From Tessaracoccus oleiagri (lineage in GTDB: Bacteria > Actinomycetota > Actinomycetes > Propionibacteriales > Propionibacteriaceae): a stretch of DNA of 64,000 nucleotides. Both the position numbers and the translations under genes were made by a program. Each line of letters opens with the position of its first letter. Within the stretch, counting starts at the first letter, position 1. Shown in pieces: positions 53,667 through 63,998 of this stretch. Location of the stretch: contig NZ_FNGP01000001.1 in assembly GCF_900103275.1 (NCBI RefSeq), positions 868,001 through 932,000 of the forward strand, in the 5' to 3' direction. Under the pieces are notes generated by a model. It did no database searches and was not told where the DNA came from. It saw only the letters and a list, made by a program, of their open reading frames with translations.

Positions 53667-55244
53667 GTGTCTCATTCGCCGCCACTCCTGTCCCGTACCG
53701 TAGGGCGTCGCCGAGCGCTGCAGTTCGGTGCGATCGGCGCCCTCGGCCTGACCGCCGGATGCACGTCCGCCAACGGTCCCGTCGCACTCCCCGAAGCAGC
53801 GGAACGTGGCCGACCGTCGCCCGGCGGCACCCTGCGGATCGCCCGCCCCGCCAACTCGCGTGCCGAAGGCCTGCACCCCGCCGCGTCGCTGTCCGCCTAC
53901 GAGTACTTGGGCGCGCTCTACAACCGGCTCGTGAAGCTCGACGAGGCCGGCACCCCGGTACCGGACCTCGCCCAGGACTGGGACGTCTCCGACGACGCGA
54001 TGCGCTGGACGTTCCGCATGCGCGACGGGGTGCAGTTCCACGACGGCCGCCGGTTCACGTCACGCGACGCGGCATACACAATCGCCCAGATCCTCGATCC
54101 CGACCTGGCCTCACCCCAGCTGGGAGTCCTGTCACCGGTGATGTCGGCAGGCGGGCTCAGGGCAAGCGATCCGACGACGCTGGTGATCGAGCTCGACGCC
54201 CCGCACTCGGACCTTCCCTCCCTGTTGTCCGCCTACCAGTGCTACGTGATCCCGGAGGACTCGGGCGCCGACATCGCCCGCAGCGGCGTGGGCACCGGCC
54301 CCTTCCGGCTCGACTCGTTCCGCCCCGGAGGCCGAGGCAGGGTCTTGGCGTACGAGGACCATTTCGCCGGACGCCCCACGCTCGACGAGATCGAGTTCTA
54401 CTCCGTCCAGGACACGCAGGCGCGCACCAACGCCCTCATCGCCGGGCAGGTCGACCTGCTCTCGCAGACGAACCTCGACTTCGCCAGCGCGCAGGTGGTG
54501 GCGGCCTCCAGCAAGGCCACCATCGCCCGCGTCAAGAACGGGCAGTGGTACACGATCCCGTTGCTCGCCACGAGCGAGGAGTTCTCCGACGTCCGGGTGC
54601 GGCAGGCGATCAAGCTCGCCTACGACCCTGCCCGGATCCTGGCCGTCGCAGCCCAAGGGCAGGGCACCGTCGGCAACGACAATCCGGTTCCGCCGACGGA
54701 CGCCACGTACCTCGACCTGCCGCACGAGCGGGATCCGGAGCGGGCCGCCGCGCTGCTGGCCGAAGTGGGTCGTCCGGACTTCCGGTTCGAGATCTCCACG
54801 TCGAGTCTCGACCCGGTGTTCACGCCCATGGCCGTCGCCTTCGTCAACTCGCTTCGCGAGGCCGGCATCCGGGCCAGCGTCCGCAACGAGTCGGCCGACT
54901 CGTACTACACCGAGGTCTGGATGCAGAAGCCCGCCATGGCCACGTACTGGTTCACCGGACGCCCGGTGGACCAGCTGCTCAACCAGATCTTCCGGTCGGG
55001 AAGTTCGTACAACGAGTCGGCGTGGTCCAACGAGACGTTCGACTCGGTGCTCGACGCGGCCAGGGCCGAAGTGGACCCGGAGCGCCGCAAGCAGCACTAC
55101 CAGGATGCGCAGCGACTGATCGTCGAGGAGGGCGCCACGCTCACCCCCATGTTCGCCGACCGGCTCGTGGGCATCTCGCGCGATGTGCTGAACTACCACG
55201 AGTACGGCTTCGAGTTCGACTACATCAACATCGGATTGCGGTGA
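53667..55244 (+). CDS. ABC transporter substrate-binding lipoprotein (peptide/nickel family)
   Basis: The 525-residue SBP_bac_5 protein has a twin-Arg-like GRRRALQ start and lipobox LTAGC with Cys32 as the lipidation site. Its body shows the family blocks near LAQDWDVSDDAMRWTFRMRDGVQFHDG. The start GTG 53667 has almost no leader, so the mRNA may be nearly leaderless. First gene of a five-gene operon with two permeases, a fused ATPase and a hydrolase. It imports peptides or similar compounds; nickel is less likely given the hydrolase partner. Confidence 0.9.
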   Translation: MSHSPPLLSRTVGRRRALQFGAIGALGLTAGCTSANGPVALPEAAERGRPSPGGTLRIARPANSRAEGLHPAASLSAYEYLGALYNRLVKLDEAGTPVPDLAQDWDVSDDAMRWTFRMRDGVQFHDGRRFTSRDAAYTIAQILDPDLASPQLGVLSPVMSAGGLRASDPTTLVIELDAPHSDLPSLLSAYQCYVIPEDSGADIARSGVGTGPFRLDSFRPGGRGRVLAYEDHFAGRPTLDEIEFYSVQDTQARTNALIAGQVDLLSQTNLDFASAQVVAASSKATIARVKNGQWYTIPLLATSEEFSDVRVRQAIKLAYDPARILAVAAQGQGTVGNDNPVPPTDATYLDLPHERDPERAAALLAEVGRPDFRFEISTSSLDPVFTPMAVAFVNSLREAGIRASVRNESADSYYTEVWMQKPAMATYWFTGRPVDQLLNQIFRSGSSYNESAWSNETFDSVLDAARAEVDPERRKQHYQDAQRLIVEEGATLTPMFADRLVGISRDVLNYHEYGFEFDYINIGLR

Positions 55245-55249
55245 CTGCG

Positions 55250-56209
55250 ATGACTCGAATGATCCTCACCAGACTCGGCACCGCCGTGCTCACCGTCCTG
55301 CTCGCGGCCACGCTCGTGTTCCTCGCGGTCCAGCTCCTCCCAGGTGACGTCGCCCAGCAGGTGTTGGGGCAGGACGCCACTCCCGAGGCGGTCGAGGCGA
55401 TGCGGACCGAGCTCGGCCTCGACCGCCCCGTCCTGACGCGTTACGGAGACTGGCTGCTCGGGCTCTTCACGGGCGACTTCGGAAACTCGCTAGTCACCCG
55501 CGAGCCCGTCGGTCCCGCACTCGGCCTGCGGCTCCGCAACACGCTGATGATCGCCGTCCCGACGTTCGTCCTCGGTGTGGCCCTCGCCGTCTACCTCGGC
55601 CTCGTTGCGGGCCTCAACCGCGACAAGGCACCGGACCGGGTGGCCTCCGGTCTGGCGCTCGTGGGCATGTCGATCCCCGAGTTCGTCACCGCCACGCTCG
55701 GGGTGCTGCTGTTGGCGGTGACCTTCCCGATCCTGCCCGCGGTGGTCATCGACGGCGACCAGGCGACGATGGGGGAATTGTTCCCCGCGACCATCCTCCC
55801 GATCATCGTGCTCACCATTTCCATGACCGCCTACATCCTCCGCATGACCCGTACCGGTGTGATCGACGCGATGGCGTCGGAGTTCGTGACCACGGCGATG
55901 CTCAAGGGGGTGCGGCGACGCGATGTCGTGATCCGCCATGCCCTCCCGACGGCCATCCTGCCCACGCTCAACGTGTTGGCGATCAACGTGGCCTGGCTCA
56001 TCGGCGGCGTCGTCGTCGTGGAAGCGGTGTTCAACTACCCCGGGCTCGGCTCCTACATGATCGAGGCGGTCCACAACCGCGACCTCCCGGTCATCCAGTC
56101 GGTGGCCATCGTGACCGCCATCATCTACTCGCTGGCGAACCTCGCGGCCGACCTCGGTGCCATGCTCCTCGACCCCCGGCAGCGCACGAGGCAGGAGGCA
56201 GCGGCATGA
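55250..56209 (+). CDS. ABC transporter permease (DppB type)
   Basis: About 319 residues with six hydrophobic segments. The N-terminal LLPGDVAQQVLG and ELGLDRPVLTRYGDWL are typical of DppB/OppB, and the cytoplasmic EAA loop reads TAMLKGVRRRDVVIRHALPTA. A GTG at 55241 overlapping the previous stop is an alternative start. It overlaps the second permease by 4 nt. Confidence 0.92.
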   Translation: MTRMILTRLGTAVLTVLLAATLVFLAVQLLPGDVAQQVLGQDATPEAVEAMRTELGLDRPVLTRYGDWLLGLFTGDFGNSLVTREPVGPALGLRLRNTLMIAVPTFVLGVALAVYLGLVAGLNRDKAPDRVASGLALVGMSIPEFVTATLGVLLLAVTFPILPAVVIDGDQATMGELFPATILPIIVLTISMTAYILRMTRTGVIDAMASEFVTTAMLKGVRRRDVVIRHALPTAILPTLNVLAINVAWLIGGVVVVEAVFNYPGLGSYMIEAVHNRDLPVIQSVAIVTAIIYSLANLAADLGAMLLDPRQRTRQEAAA

Positions 56210-57093
56210 CCGTCGAAGCAAAGACCCGCGAGGGGCTCGAAGCGCCCATCGAGCGGAAACCGAAGTTCCGGCTGGACAGCGGCAGCGCCACGTTGATCGT
56301 CGGATTGGTGCTCATCGCCATCCACCTCGTGATCGCACTCGCCGCACCGATCCTCACCCCGCACAACCCGACGCTGTCCGACCCGAGCCGTGCGCTCATG
56401 GGGCCTAGCGGCGAACACCTGCTGGGCACGGACCAGTACGGGCGCGACGTGCTGGCGCGCACCCTGTACGGCGGGCGGTTCGGGCTGCAGGTCACGTTCA
56501 TCGCCACGACGGTTACGGTGCTCCTCGGATCCGCCCTCGGTATCCTCAGCGCCTACCTCGGTGGCTGGTTCGACATGGTCGTGATGCGGCTCATCGATGC
56601 GGTGCTCGCGATCCCGTCGATCCTCGCGCTGCTCGTGGTGGTCACCGTGTTCGGCAACAGCATCCCCGTGATCGTGCTGGCCGTCACCGTTGTCTACACG
56701 CCCGCAGTGACGCGCGTGGTCCGGGGCGCCGCAATGGCGGTGGCACCACTCGACTTCGTCACGGCGGCGCGGGCCAGGGGCGAATCCGCCTTCTCGATCG
56801 TCGTGCGCGAGATCCTGCCCAACGTGCCGGGGGTCATGCTCGTGGAGTATGCGATGCGCGCCTCGTGGGCCGTGCTGCTGATCTCCACGCTGTCGTTCCT
56901 CGGCTTCGGTGCCAACCCACCCACCCCCGACTGGGGCCTGATGATCTCGGAAGGCAGGATGGCGATGACAGTCGTGCCCTGGGCGGTGCTCGCGCCGATC
57001 ATCGCGCTGTCCACGCTGGTGATCGGACTCAGCTCGGCCGCGGACGGCCTGTCCGGCCGCCTCGGTGTCGACCGTCTCTCGAAGGGAGCATGA
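56206..57093 (+). CDS. ABC transporter permease (DppC type)
   Basis: The 295-residue membrane protein matches DppC/OppC, with the GTDQYGRDVLARTLYGGR segment after the first helix and the EAA-loop ARARGESAFSIVVREILPNV. It pairs with the DppB-type permease, overlapping it by 4 nt, and overlaps the ATPase start by 4 nt (ATGA). Confidence 0.93.
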   Translation: MTVEAKTREGLEAPIERKPKFRLDSGSATLIVGLVLIAIHLVIALAAPILTPHNPTLSDPSRALMGPSGEHLLGTDQYGRDVLARTLYGGRFGLQVTFIATTVTVLLGSALGILSAYLGGWFDMVVMRLIDAVLAIPSILALLVVVTVFGNSIPVIVLAVTVVYTPAVTRVVRGAAMAVAPLDFVTAARARGESAFSIVVREILPNVPGVMLVEYAMRASWAVLLISTLSFLGFGANPPTPDWGLMISEGRMAMTVVPWAVLAPIIALSTLVIGLSSAADGLSGRLGVDRLSKGA

Positions 57094-58940
57094 CGATGAC
57101 GCGGTCCACCGACCCGTTCGTCCGTATCCAGGACCTCGCCATCAGCTACCGCACCGCGCAGGGCCGACCGCCGGTGCACGTCGTCCACGACGTCAGCCTG
57201 CAGGTGGAACTTGGCCAGACCCTCGCCATCGTCGGCGAGTCCGGCTCGGGCAAGTCGACCGTGGCGCGAACGCTGTTGGGTTACCTCCGACCGGGCTCGT
57301 TCGTGCGCGGGGGCTCGGTCACAGTGGGTGGCCAAGACGTCTTCGCGCTCAAGGGCCCCGAGCTGCGCGAGCTGCGCGGGGGGACCGTCGCACTGGTGGC
57401 GCAGAACGCGGGCCAGGCGCTGACCCCGTCGATGCGCATCGGCAAGCAGGTCGCCGAGGCGCTCACGGTGCACGGCGGCGCAGCATCCGACGAGCGCGTC
57501 GCGGAATTGCTGGACCAGGTGGCGCTGCCCAACCGACTGGCCCGCTCGTATCCGCATGAGCTCTCCGGCGGCCAGCAGCAGCGCGTCGCCATCGCCATGG
57601 CGGTCGCCGCGCGCCCGCAGGCCCTCGTGCTCGACGAACCCACCACCGCGCTCGACGTGGTCACCCAGGCCGGCGTGTTGCGGCTCCTCCGTGATCTCTC
57701 GGACGAACTCAACGCTGCCACGCTCCTGGTCTCGCACGATCTCGGCGTCGTTGCGGGCATGGCGGACGACGTTCTCGTCATGCGGGACGGCAGACAGGTG
57801 GAGTACCGGCCCGCGCGGGAGCTCTTCGCCGCCCCCGCCGACGACTACACCCGGATGCTGCTGGCCTCTGCCCCGCGGCTGACCGACGACGGTCTCGTCG
57901 AGGTTACCGACGACGGGACGCGACGCGTGCGCTCCCGGGTCGACGTCCGCGACACGGAGGCGCTGATTCGGGGCAGCGACGTCCGGGTCACCTATGGCCG
58001 TGGAAGCCGGGCGGTCCACGCCGTCAATGGCGTCGACCTCGAAGTGCGTCGGGGCGAAGTGGTCGCGCTCGTCGGCGAGTCCGGGTCCGGCAAATCCACA
58101 CTCGCCTGGTCCGTGGCCGGACTCACGCCCCCGAGCGGCGGCGCTCTGACCTATTCGGGTGGCGCTGCGACGGACCCGGAGGGGACCGAAGTCGCGGAGG
58201 CCGACCTCACCAAGCCTGTGCGCCGTCGTCCTCTGGGGCTGCGCCGCCGGATCCAGCTCGTCTTCCAGAACGCCGACACCGCGCTCAACCCGCGACTCAC
58301 GGTCGGCACATCGATCAGGCGGCCGCTGCAGCTGTTCCGCACCGCGCGCGGCAAGGAGAAGCAGCGCGTCGGGGAACTTCTGGGGCAAGTCGAGCTACCG
58401 GCGGAATTCGCGCGGCGTCTCCCTGGCCAGCTCTCCGGCGGCCAACGGCAGCGCATCGGGATCGCGCGGGCTCTCGCCGGCGACCCGACGGTCATCATCG
58501 CGGATGAGATCACCACCGCACTCGACGTGTCCGTGCAGGCCAGCGTCCTACGACTGCTCGACGACATCCGTCGCGAGAACCGACTCGCCTGCATCTTCAT
58601 CAGCCACGACCTCGCCGTGGTACGTGGCATCGCCGACCGGGTGCTCGTCATGCACGACGCGCTGGTCGTTGAGGAAGGGCTCACGGCGGCGGTGTTCGGG
58701 AACCCTCGCCACCCGTACACGAGGGAACTGCTGTCCGCAACGCTGGTGGTCCCCGACGGTGCGTCCGCCACGGCGCAAGGGCCTTCGGGGGATGCGGAGT
58801 GGGTGATGCAGGATCCCTTGGCGCAGGCCGGCTCTGAGCGAACCTGGAAACCGGACCCGGACGGTGCTTGGGAGGACCATGGTGACGGTCACCGATCACG
58901 TGCCTGGCTCCCGGTCGATGCCCCGTCGGAACACCCCTGA
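57090..58940 (+). CDS. Fused dual ABC ATPase (DppD-DppF type)
   Basis: The 616-residue protein joins two nucleotide-binding domains normally made as separate proteins. Each has a Walker A GESGSGKST (about residues 49-57 and 328-336), a signature LSGGQ (about 157 and 450) and a Walker B region with DEPTTAL or DEITTAL. It energises the peptide-type importer encoded just upstream. The signature of the second half reads LSGGQRQRIGIA. Fusion of the pair is known in actinobacteria and makes a single ATPase subunit. Confidence 0.94.
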   Translation: MTMTRSTDPFVRIQDLAISYRTAQGRPPVHVVHDVSLQVELGQTLAIVGESGSGKSTVARTLLGYLRPGSFVRGGSVTVGGQDVFALKGPELRELRGGTVALVAQNAGQALTPSMRIGKQVAEALTVHGGAASDERVAELLDQVALPNRLARSYPHELSGGQQQRVAIAMAVAARPQALVLDEPTTALDVVTQAGVLRLLRDLSDELNAATLLVSHDLGVVAGMADDVLVMRDGRQVEYRPARELFAAPADDYTRMLLASAPRLTDDGLVEVTDDGTRRVRSRVDVRDTEALIRGSDVRVTYGRGSRAVHAVNGVDLEVRRGEVVALVGESGSGKSTLAWSVAGLTPPSGGALTYSGGAATDPEGTEVAEADLTKPVRRRPLGLRRRIQLVFQNADTALNPRLTVGTSIRRPLQLFRTARGKEKQRVGELLGQVELPAEFARRLPGQLSGGQRQRIGIARALAGDPTVIIADEITTALDVSVQASVLRLLDDIRRENRLACIFISHDLAVVRGIADRVLVMHDALVVEEGLTAAVFGNPRHPYTRELLSATLVVPDGASATAQGPSGDAEWVMQDPLAQAGSERTWKPDPDGAWEDHGDGHRSRAWLPVDAPSEHP

Positions 58941-58955
58941 GGAGAGGACTTTCCA

Positions 58956-60986
58956 TTGCGTTACGTCACGCCCGACCAACTCCCGCGCCCGGTGCGCGTC
59001 GATCACGCCTGGATCCCCATGCCCGACGGGACACGCCTCCACGCTCGCATCTGGATCCCTGAGGATGCCGACGAGGACAAGCCGGTGCCCGCACTGCTGG
59101 AGTACCTGCCGTACCGCAAGGGCGACTGGACGGAGACCCGGGATCATGAGCGACACCCTTGGTTCGCCGGCCACGGCTACGCATCGATCCGAGTCGACAT
59201 CCGGGGCACCGGTGACTCCGAAGGTGTATACACCGACGAGTACTCGGAGTCGGAGTTGAGTGATGGCGAGTCGGTGCTGGCGTGGATCGCTGACCAGTCA
59301 TGGTGCACCGGCGATGTCGGGATGTTCGGCATCTCTTGGGGAGGGTTCAACAGCCTGCAGCTGGCGGCTCGACGTCCTGCCGCGCTGAAGGCGATCATCA
59401 CCGTCTGCTCCACCGACGATCGCTACGACAACGACGTGCATTACGTCGGCGGCTCCGTGCTCGGCGTGGACATGACCGCCTGGGCGGGCGCGGTGTTCGC
59501 ATTCATGACGCGCCCGCCGGACCCGATCCAGGTGGGCCGGGACTGGCGCCGGATGTGGCAGGAACGCCTGGACGGACTCTCCCTGCCCGTCGCCACCTGG
59601 CTCTCGCACCAGACCCGCGACGAGTACTGGAAACACGGCTCGGTGTGCGAGAACTACTCGGACATCGAGATCCCGGTCCTGACCGTCGGCGGGTGGGCGG
59701 ATCCCTACCACGACACGGTGCTGCGGCTCGTCGAGAACCTGCCGGGCGAGGTGAAGGGCCTGCTCGGTCCTTGGGCGCACCAGTACCCCGATCGCGCCGA
59801 CAGCCCCGGGCCCGCGATCGGTTTCCTGCAGGAATCGCTGCGCTGGTGGGATCGTTGGCTGAAGGGCGAGGCCAACGGTGTGGAGGACGAGGCCAACCTG
59901 CGTGTCTTCGTCGAGGGCTACCGGCCGCCGCAGGTGCGTTACGCCGACGTACCGGGCAACTGGATGGCGACGCCGTGGCCGTCACCCGAAGTGGGTGCAC
60001 GGGAGCACCGCTTCGACCGGGCGTCGGTACCGGTGCTCGACGGCTGGGTGACCGTCCGCACTGCTCAGCACAACGGCGTCGACAGCGGGCGGTTCTTCCC
60101 CTTCGGCAACGACACGGATCTCCCACCGGACCAGCGAGGCGATGACGGCCGCAGCGTCGCGTTGGACAGCGAGCCGCTCGCCGAGGACCTCACGTTGCTC
60201 GGCGTCGTCCGGACCCGTTTGCACATCGATTCCGACAAGCCGCGTGGCCAGGTGATAGTCCGCCTGTGCGACGTGGCGCCGGATGGTGCGTCGCGCCTGC
60301 TCGCCCGCGGCGTGATGAACTTGTCGGCCCGCCAGGGCCGCGACAAGGAGGTGCCCTGGGCCCCCGGAACGGCGGAGACCGTCGAGGTGCCACTCACCTC
60401 GGTCGGCGTGACCGTTCCGGCCGGGCACGTGCTTCGGTTCACAGTGTCGACGACGTACTGGCCGTGGGTCTGGCCGCACGCGGAGCCGCTCACCGTGCGA
60501 CTGAACCTCGAACGGAGCTCTGCCGAACTGCCACGCCTGGCGCCTGGGCGCGTACCCAGCGCCGACGAGGTCACGTTCGAGGAGCCCGAGCAGATGGAGC
60601 CGAAGCCGAAGCCGGCGTCCCCACCGTCGCCGGAGCGCACCCGGACCTCCAGGGAGGTGAGGTTCGACGTCGAGAAGAACACCTGGACGCTCGACGTGGA
60701 CCCCGGCTACGTGCCGATGAAGGTCCTCGACAACGGACTCGTCTACACGGAGGACTCGCGGGAGATCTACCGGATCACCGGCGACGACCCCACTTCCGCC
60801 GTCGCGATCTCGGAGTGGGACGTGCGGATGAGGCGCGACGACTGGAACGTGCGCACCACGACGTATCAAGAGGTCACAGCCACGTCCGAGGCCTTCCACA
60901 TCCGCGCGCGCATGACCGCGGAGAGCGATGGCGAACTGATCGCGGAGCGAACCTGGGATGAGCAAGTGCCCCGAACCGTCGGCTGA
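58956..60986 (+). CDS. CocE/NonD-family hydrolase (X-Pro dipeptidyl-peptidase-like, S15)
   Basis: The 676-residue alpha/beta hydrolase begins at a TTG start after GAGGAGAGG. The nucleophile elbow is GISWGG with Ser127, and the oxyanion region near DIRGTGDSEG is typical. A C-terminal jelly-roll domain (about 340-570) is that of CocE esterases and Xaa-Pro peptidases. No signal peptide, so it acts in the cytosol on the substrate brought in by the ABC importer 15 nt upstream, either a proline-containing peptide or an ester. Ordinary acyl ester hydrolysis is an equal alternative. Confidence 0.88.
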   Translation: MRYVTPDQLPRPVRVDHAWIPMPDGTRLHARIWIPEDADEDKPVPALLEYLPYRKGDWTETRDHERHPWFAGHGYASIRVDIRGTGDSEGVYTDEYSESELSDGESVLAWIADQSWCTGDVGMFGISWGGFNSLQLAARRPAALKAIITVCSTDDRYDNDVHYVGGSVLGVDMTAWAGAVFAFMTRPPDPIQVGRDWRRMWQERLDGLSLPVATWLSHQTRDEYWKHGSVCENYSDIEIPVLTVGGWADPYHDTVLRLVENLPGEVKGLLGPWAHQYPDRADSPGPAIGFLQESLRWWDRWLKGEANGVEDEANLRVFVEGYRPPQVRYADVPGNWMATPWPSPEVGAREHRFDRASVPVLDGWVTVRTAQHNGVDSGRFFPFGNDTDLPPDQRGDDGRSVALDSEPLAEDLTLLGVVRTRLHIDSDKPRGQVIVRLCDVAPDGASRLLARGVMNLSARQGRDKEVPWAPGTAETVEVPLTSVGVTVPAGHVLRFTVSTTYWPWVWPHAEPLTVRLNLERSSAELPRLAPGRVPSADEVTFEEPEQMEPKPKPASPPSPERTRTSREVRFDVEKNTWTLDVDPGYVPMKVLDNGLVYTEDSREIYRITGDDPTSAVAISEWDVRMRRDDWNVRTTTYQEVTATSEAFHIRARMTAESDGELIAERTWDEQVPRTVG

Positions 60987-61051
60987 GGCGGACTCCGCCG
61001 CTCGCTAGCATGAGCGCTCGACGCTTGCTGTCGGGAAAGGGATGGTTTCCG

Positions 61052-61984
61052 GTGAGCCGTTCGACGGTCCTCGGCTTCGGGTTCGTCATCCTCTCCGCCT
61101 TCTTCTTCGCCGTCTCCGGCCCCGTGGCCAAGGCGCTCTACGGCGCCGGCTGGACGCCCGGCTCGGTGGTGCTGCTCCGGCTGGTCGGGTCGGCGCTGCT
61201 CCTGGCAGTCCCGACGCTGGCGGCGCTGCACCGTCGCTGGCGGCTGGTGCGGAGACACGGGAAACTGCTGCTCGTCTACGGCGTCGTCTGCATGGCGGGG
61301 ATGCAGGGCACCTACTTCGTCGCCGTCCAGCACCTGAGCGTGGCGGTCGCGCTGCTGCTGCAGATGATGGGCGCGCCGCTGATCATCGTCGCCTGGCTGT
61401 GGGCCCGCTCGCGCCGACGGCCGGCCGCCATCACCGTCGTAGGGATCGTCGTGTCGCTCGCCGGGGTGCTGCTGGTGCTCGACCTCCGCGGCGCCACGCT
61501 GAGCGTTCCGGGGGTGGCGGCGGCGCTGGCGTCGGCGGCGTGCCTGGCGGTCTACTTCTTCGTCTCGTCGCACCAGTCGAACGCGATCCCGCCGTTGGCG
61601 TTCACCGGGCTGGGGATGCTCGTCGGCGCGCTCACCATCGGCGTGGCCGTCGCCACGGGGCTGATGAAGGGCCGCTTCTCGGCCTCCGAGGTCGACTTCG
61701 CTGGGGCGGTCGTCGGTTGGTGGCTCCCCGCCGGACTGTTGGTGGTGTTCACCGTGGGCGCCTACGTGTGCGGCATCGTCGGCCTGCGGCACATCGGCGC
61801 CACGGTCGGGTCGTTCCTCAACCTCGTCGAGGTGCCCTTCTCCGCGTTCGCCGCCTGGCTGGTCCTCGCCGAGGCGCTGACCCCGGCACAGATGGTCGGC
61901 GGCCTCGTGATCCTCGCGGGCACGGTCTTCGTCAAGCTGGGCGAGAGCCGTGCGGGGTCGCGCGTCGCCGTCGCTGCGGACTGA
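61052..61984 (+). CDS. EamA/DMT-family transporter
   Basis: About 310 residues from GTG 61052, nine bases after GGGAAAGGGA; an ATG at 61010 would extend it by 14 residues. It has ten hydrophobic segments in two EamA repeats, as in RhtA-like exporters of amino acids or other metabolites. The substrate is unknown. Monocistronic, 65 nt after the CocE gene, so it might still be read through from that operon. Confidence 0.87.
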   Translation: MSRSTVLGFGFVILSAFFFAVSGPVAKALYGAGWTPGSVVLLRLVGSALLLAVPTLAALHRRWRLVRRHGKLLLVYGVVCMAGMQGTYFVAVQHLSVAVALLLQMMGAPLIIVAWLWARSRRRPAAITVVGIVVSLAGVLLVLDLRGATLSVPGVAAALASAACLAVYFFVSSHQSNAIPPLAFTGLGMLVGALTIGVAVATGLMKGRFSASEVDFAGAVVGWWLPAGLLVVFTVGAYVCGIVGLRHIGATVGSFLNLVEVPFSAFAAWLVLAEALTPAQMVGGLVILAGTVFVKLGESRAGSRVAVAAD

Positions 61985-62006
61985 CGCGCGGCCCCGGCAC
62001 CGCGGC

Positions 62007-63884
62007 TCAGCGCGGGTCGATCACCTTCATCGCGACGTGCCACAGCTCGTCGTGGATCTCCTGCGGCACCTTCCGGCCGAGCGACCGCAGCCAGCGGCGG
62101 ATGCGCGGCAGCTCGTCCTTCCACTCCTGCTCCTGGTAGGAGATCACCTGGGCCAGGACGTCGGGCTCGATGTCGAGGCCCTCGACGTCGAGGTCGCCGG
62201 CGACGGGCAGCAGGCCCGCCGGGGTGTCCACCGCGCCGACCCTCTCCTCGATGCGCTCGACGATCCACTTCAGCACGCGCGAGTTCTCGCCGAAGCCGGG
62301 CCACATGAAGTTGCCCTCGCCGTCGCGGCGGAACCAGTTCACGTAGAAGATCTTCGGGAGCTTCTCCGGGTCGGTCTTGGTCTGCATGTTGATCCAGTGC
62401 TGCAGGTAGTCGCCGACGTGGTAGCCGATGAAGGGCAGCATCGCCATCGGGTCGCGACGCAGGACGCCGACGGCACCCGTCGCCGCGGCGGTGGTCTCCG
62501 ACGAGCAGGTGGCGCCCATGAAGACGCCGTGCTCCCAGTTGCGGGCCTGGGCGACGAGCGGGATGGTGTTTTCGCGGCGGCCGCCGAAGATGATCGCGTC
62601 GACGGGGACGCCGCGAGGGTCGTCGTACTCGGGCGCGATCGTGGGGATCTGGCGGATCGGGGTGCAGAAGCGGCTGTTCGGGTGGGCCGCCTTCTCGCCC
62701 TTGCGGCCACCCTCCGGGCCGCCCTCGGGGGTCCAGGACCGGCCCTTCCAGTCGGTGAGGTGCGCGGGGACCTCCTTGGTCATGCCCTCCCACCACACGT
62801 CGCCGTCGTCGGTGAGCGCGACGTTGGTGAACACCGAGTTGCCGGCATTGACGGCGGCCATGGCGTTGGGGTTGGTGGCCTCGCCGGTGCCGGGGGCGAC
62901 GCCGAACATGCCGTCCTCGGGGTTGATGGCCCAGAGGCGACCGTCCTCGCCGAAGCGCATCCAGACTATGTCGTCGCCTAGCGTCTCCGCCTTCCAGCCC
63001 GGGATGGTGGGCTGGATCATGGCCAGGTTGGTCTTGCCACAGGCCGACGGGAACGCGGCCGCGATGTTGTACGACTTGCCCTCGGGGGAGGTGAGCTTCA
63101 GCAGCAGCATGTGCTCGGCCATCCAGCCCTCGTCGCGGCCCATGACCGAGGCGATGCGCAGCGCGTAGCACTTCTTGCCCAACAGCGAGTTGCCGCCGTA
63201 GCCCGACCCGTAGCTCCAGATCGCCCGCTCCTCGGGGAAGTGGACGATGTACTTCTCGTCGTTGCACGGCCACGGCACGTCCTTGACGCCGTCCACGAGC
63301 GGCATGCCGACGGAGTGCAGGGCGGGGACGAAGAACGCGTTCTTCTCCTCCATCGCCTTCAGCGGGGCCTCGCCCATGCGGGTCATGATGCGCATCGAGA
63401 GCACGACGTAGGCGGAGTCGGTGATCTCGACGCCGAACTTCGGGTCCTCGGCGTCGATGTGGCCCATGCAGAAGGGGACGACGTACATCGTGCGGCCGGC
63501 CATGGAGCCGTCGTACAGCTTCGTCATGATCGTCTTCATCTGCTTCGGGTCCATCCAGTTGTTGGTGGGCCCGGCGTCGTTCTCGTCCTCGGAGCAGATG
63601 AACGTCTGGTCCTCGACGCGAGCCACGTCGTCGGGATCGGTCAGCACGTAGAGGGAGTTCGGCTTCTTCTCGTCGTTCAGGCGGCGGGCTGCGCCGCTGG
63701 CGATGAGCTGTTCGGCGAGGCGTGTGTACTCCTCGTCGGAGCCGTCACAGTAGTGGACGGCGGCCGGCTTGGTGAGGGTGGCGACCTCCTCCACCCAGCT
63801 GAGGATGCCGGGGTGGGTGGGGATGCGGCCCGTCGTGGGCAGGCCGGCGGTGGTGGTGGTGGACTCGAGGACTGACGCGGTCAT
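62007..63884 (-). CDS. pckG: Phosphoenolpyruvate carboxykinase (GTP)
   Basis: The 625-residue enzyme converts oxaloacetate and GTP to PEP and CO2 in gluconeogenesis and, in propionibacteria, at the PEP-oxaloacetate node. The GTP-type features are FPSACGKTN (phosphate-binding loop with the reactive Cys) and the PNSRFCTP segment. The ATG at 63884 follows GGAGT. The first 20 residues are Thr-rich, a short variable extension. Convergent with the EamA gene across 22 nt. Confidence 0.96.
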   Translation of the reverse strand: MTASVLESTTTTAGLPTTGRIPTHPGILSWVEEVATLTKPAAVHYCDGSDEEYTRLAEQLIASGAARRLNDEKKPNSLYVLTDPDDVARVEDQTFICSEDENDAGPTNNWMDPKQMKTIMTKLYDGSMAGRTMYVVPFCMGHIDAEDPKFGVEITDSAYVVLSMRIMTRMGEAPLKAMEEKNAFFVPALHSVGMPLVDGVKDVPWPCNDEKYIVHFPEERAIWSYGSGYGGNSLLGKKCYALRIASVMGRDEGWMAEHMLLLKLTSPEGKSYNIAAAFPSACGKTNLAMIQPTIPGWKAETLGDDIVWMRFGEDGRLWAINPEDGMFGVAPGTGEATNPNAMAAVNAGNSVFTNVALTDDGDVWWEGMTKEVPAHLTDWKGRSWTPEGGPEGGRKGEKAAHPNSRFCTPIRQIPTIAPEYDDPRGVPVDAIIFGGRRENTIPLVAQARNWEHGVFMGATCSSETTAAATGAVGVLRRDPMAMLPFIGYHVGDYLQHWINMQTKTDPEKLPKIFYVNWFRRDGEGNFMWPGFGENSRVLKWIVERIEERVGAVDTPAGLLPVAGDLDVEGLDIEPDVLAQVISYQEQEWKDELPRIRRWLRSLGRKVPQEIHDELWHVAMKVIDPR

Positions 63885-63969
63885 TCCACTCCTTTGGGAA
63901 GCGACTGGATCGTATACAGCCACCATAGACGCGTCCTCGGTCGAGATGAAAATTCAAGCTGTCCATGTC

Positions 63970-63998
63970 TTGACAAAAGACGTCCGATGCTTGATACT
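63970..63998 (+). promoter_or_regulatory. Candidate outward promoter at right edge
   Basis: TTGACA (63970-63975) and GATACT (63993-63998) are exactly 17 nt apart, a plausible vegetative promoter for a plus-strand gene beyond the window. The pckG promoter must lie in 63885-63969 on the other strand; no clear boxes were found there. Confidence 0.4.

Noticed and set aside
53667-58940. ABC importer as a nickel transporter supplying the lar genes
   Set aside because: The family includes NikA-type proteins, but the downstream CocE hydrolase and separate location favour an organic substrate. Not excluded.
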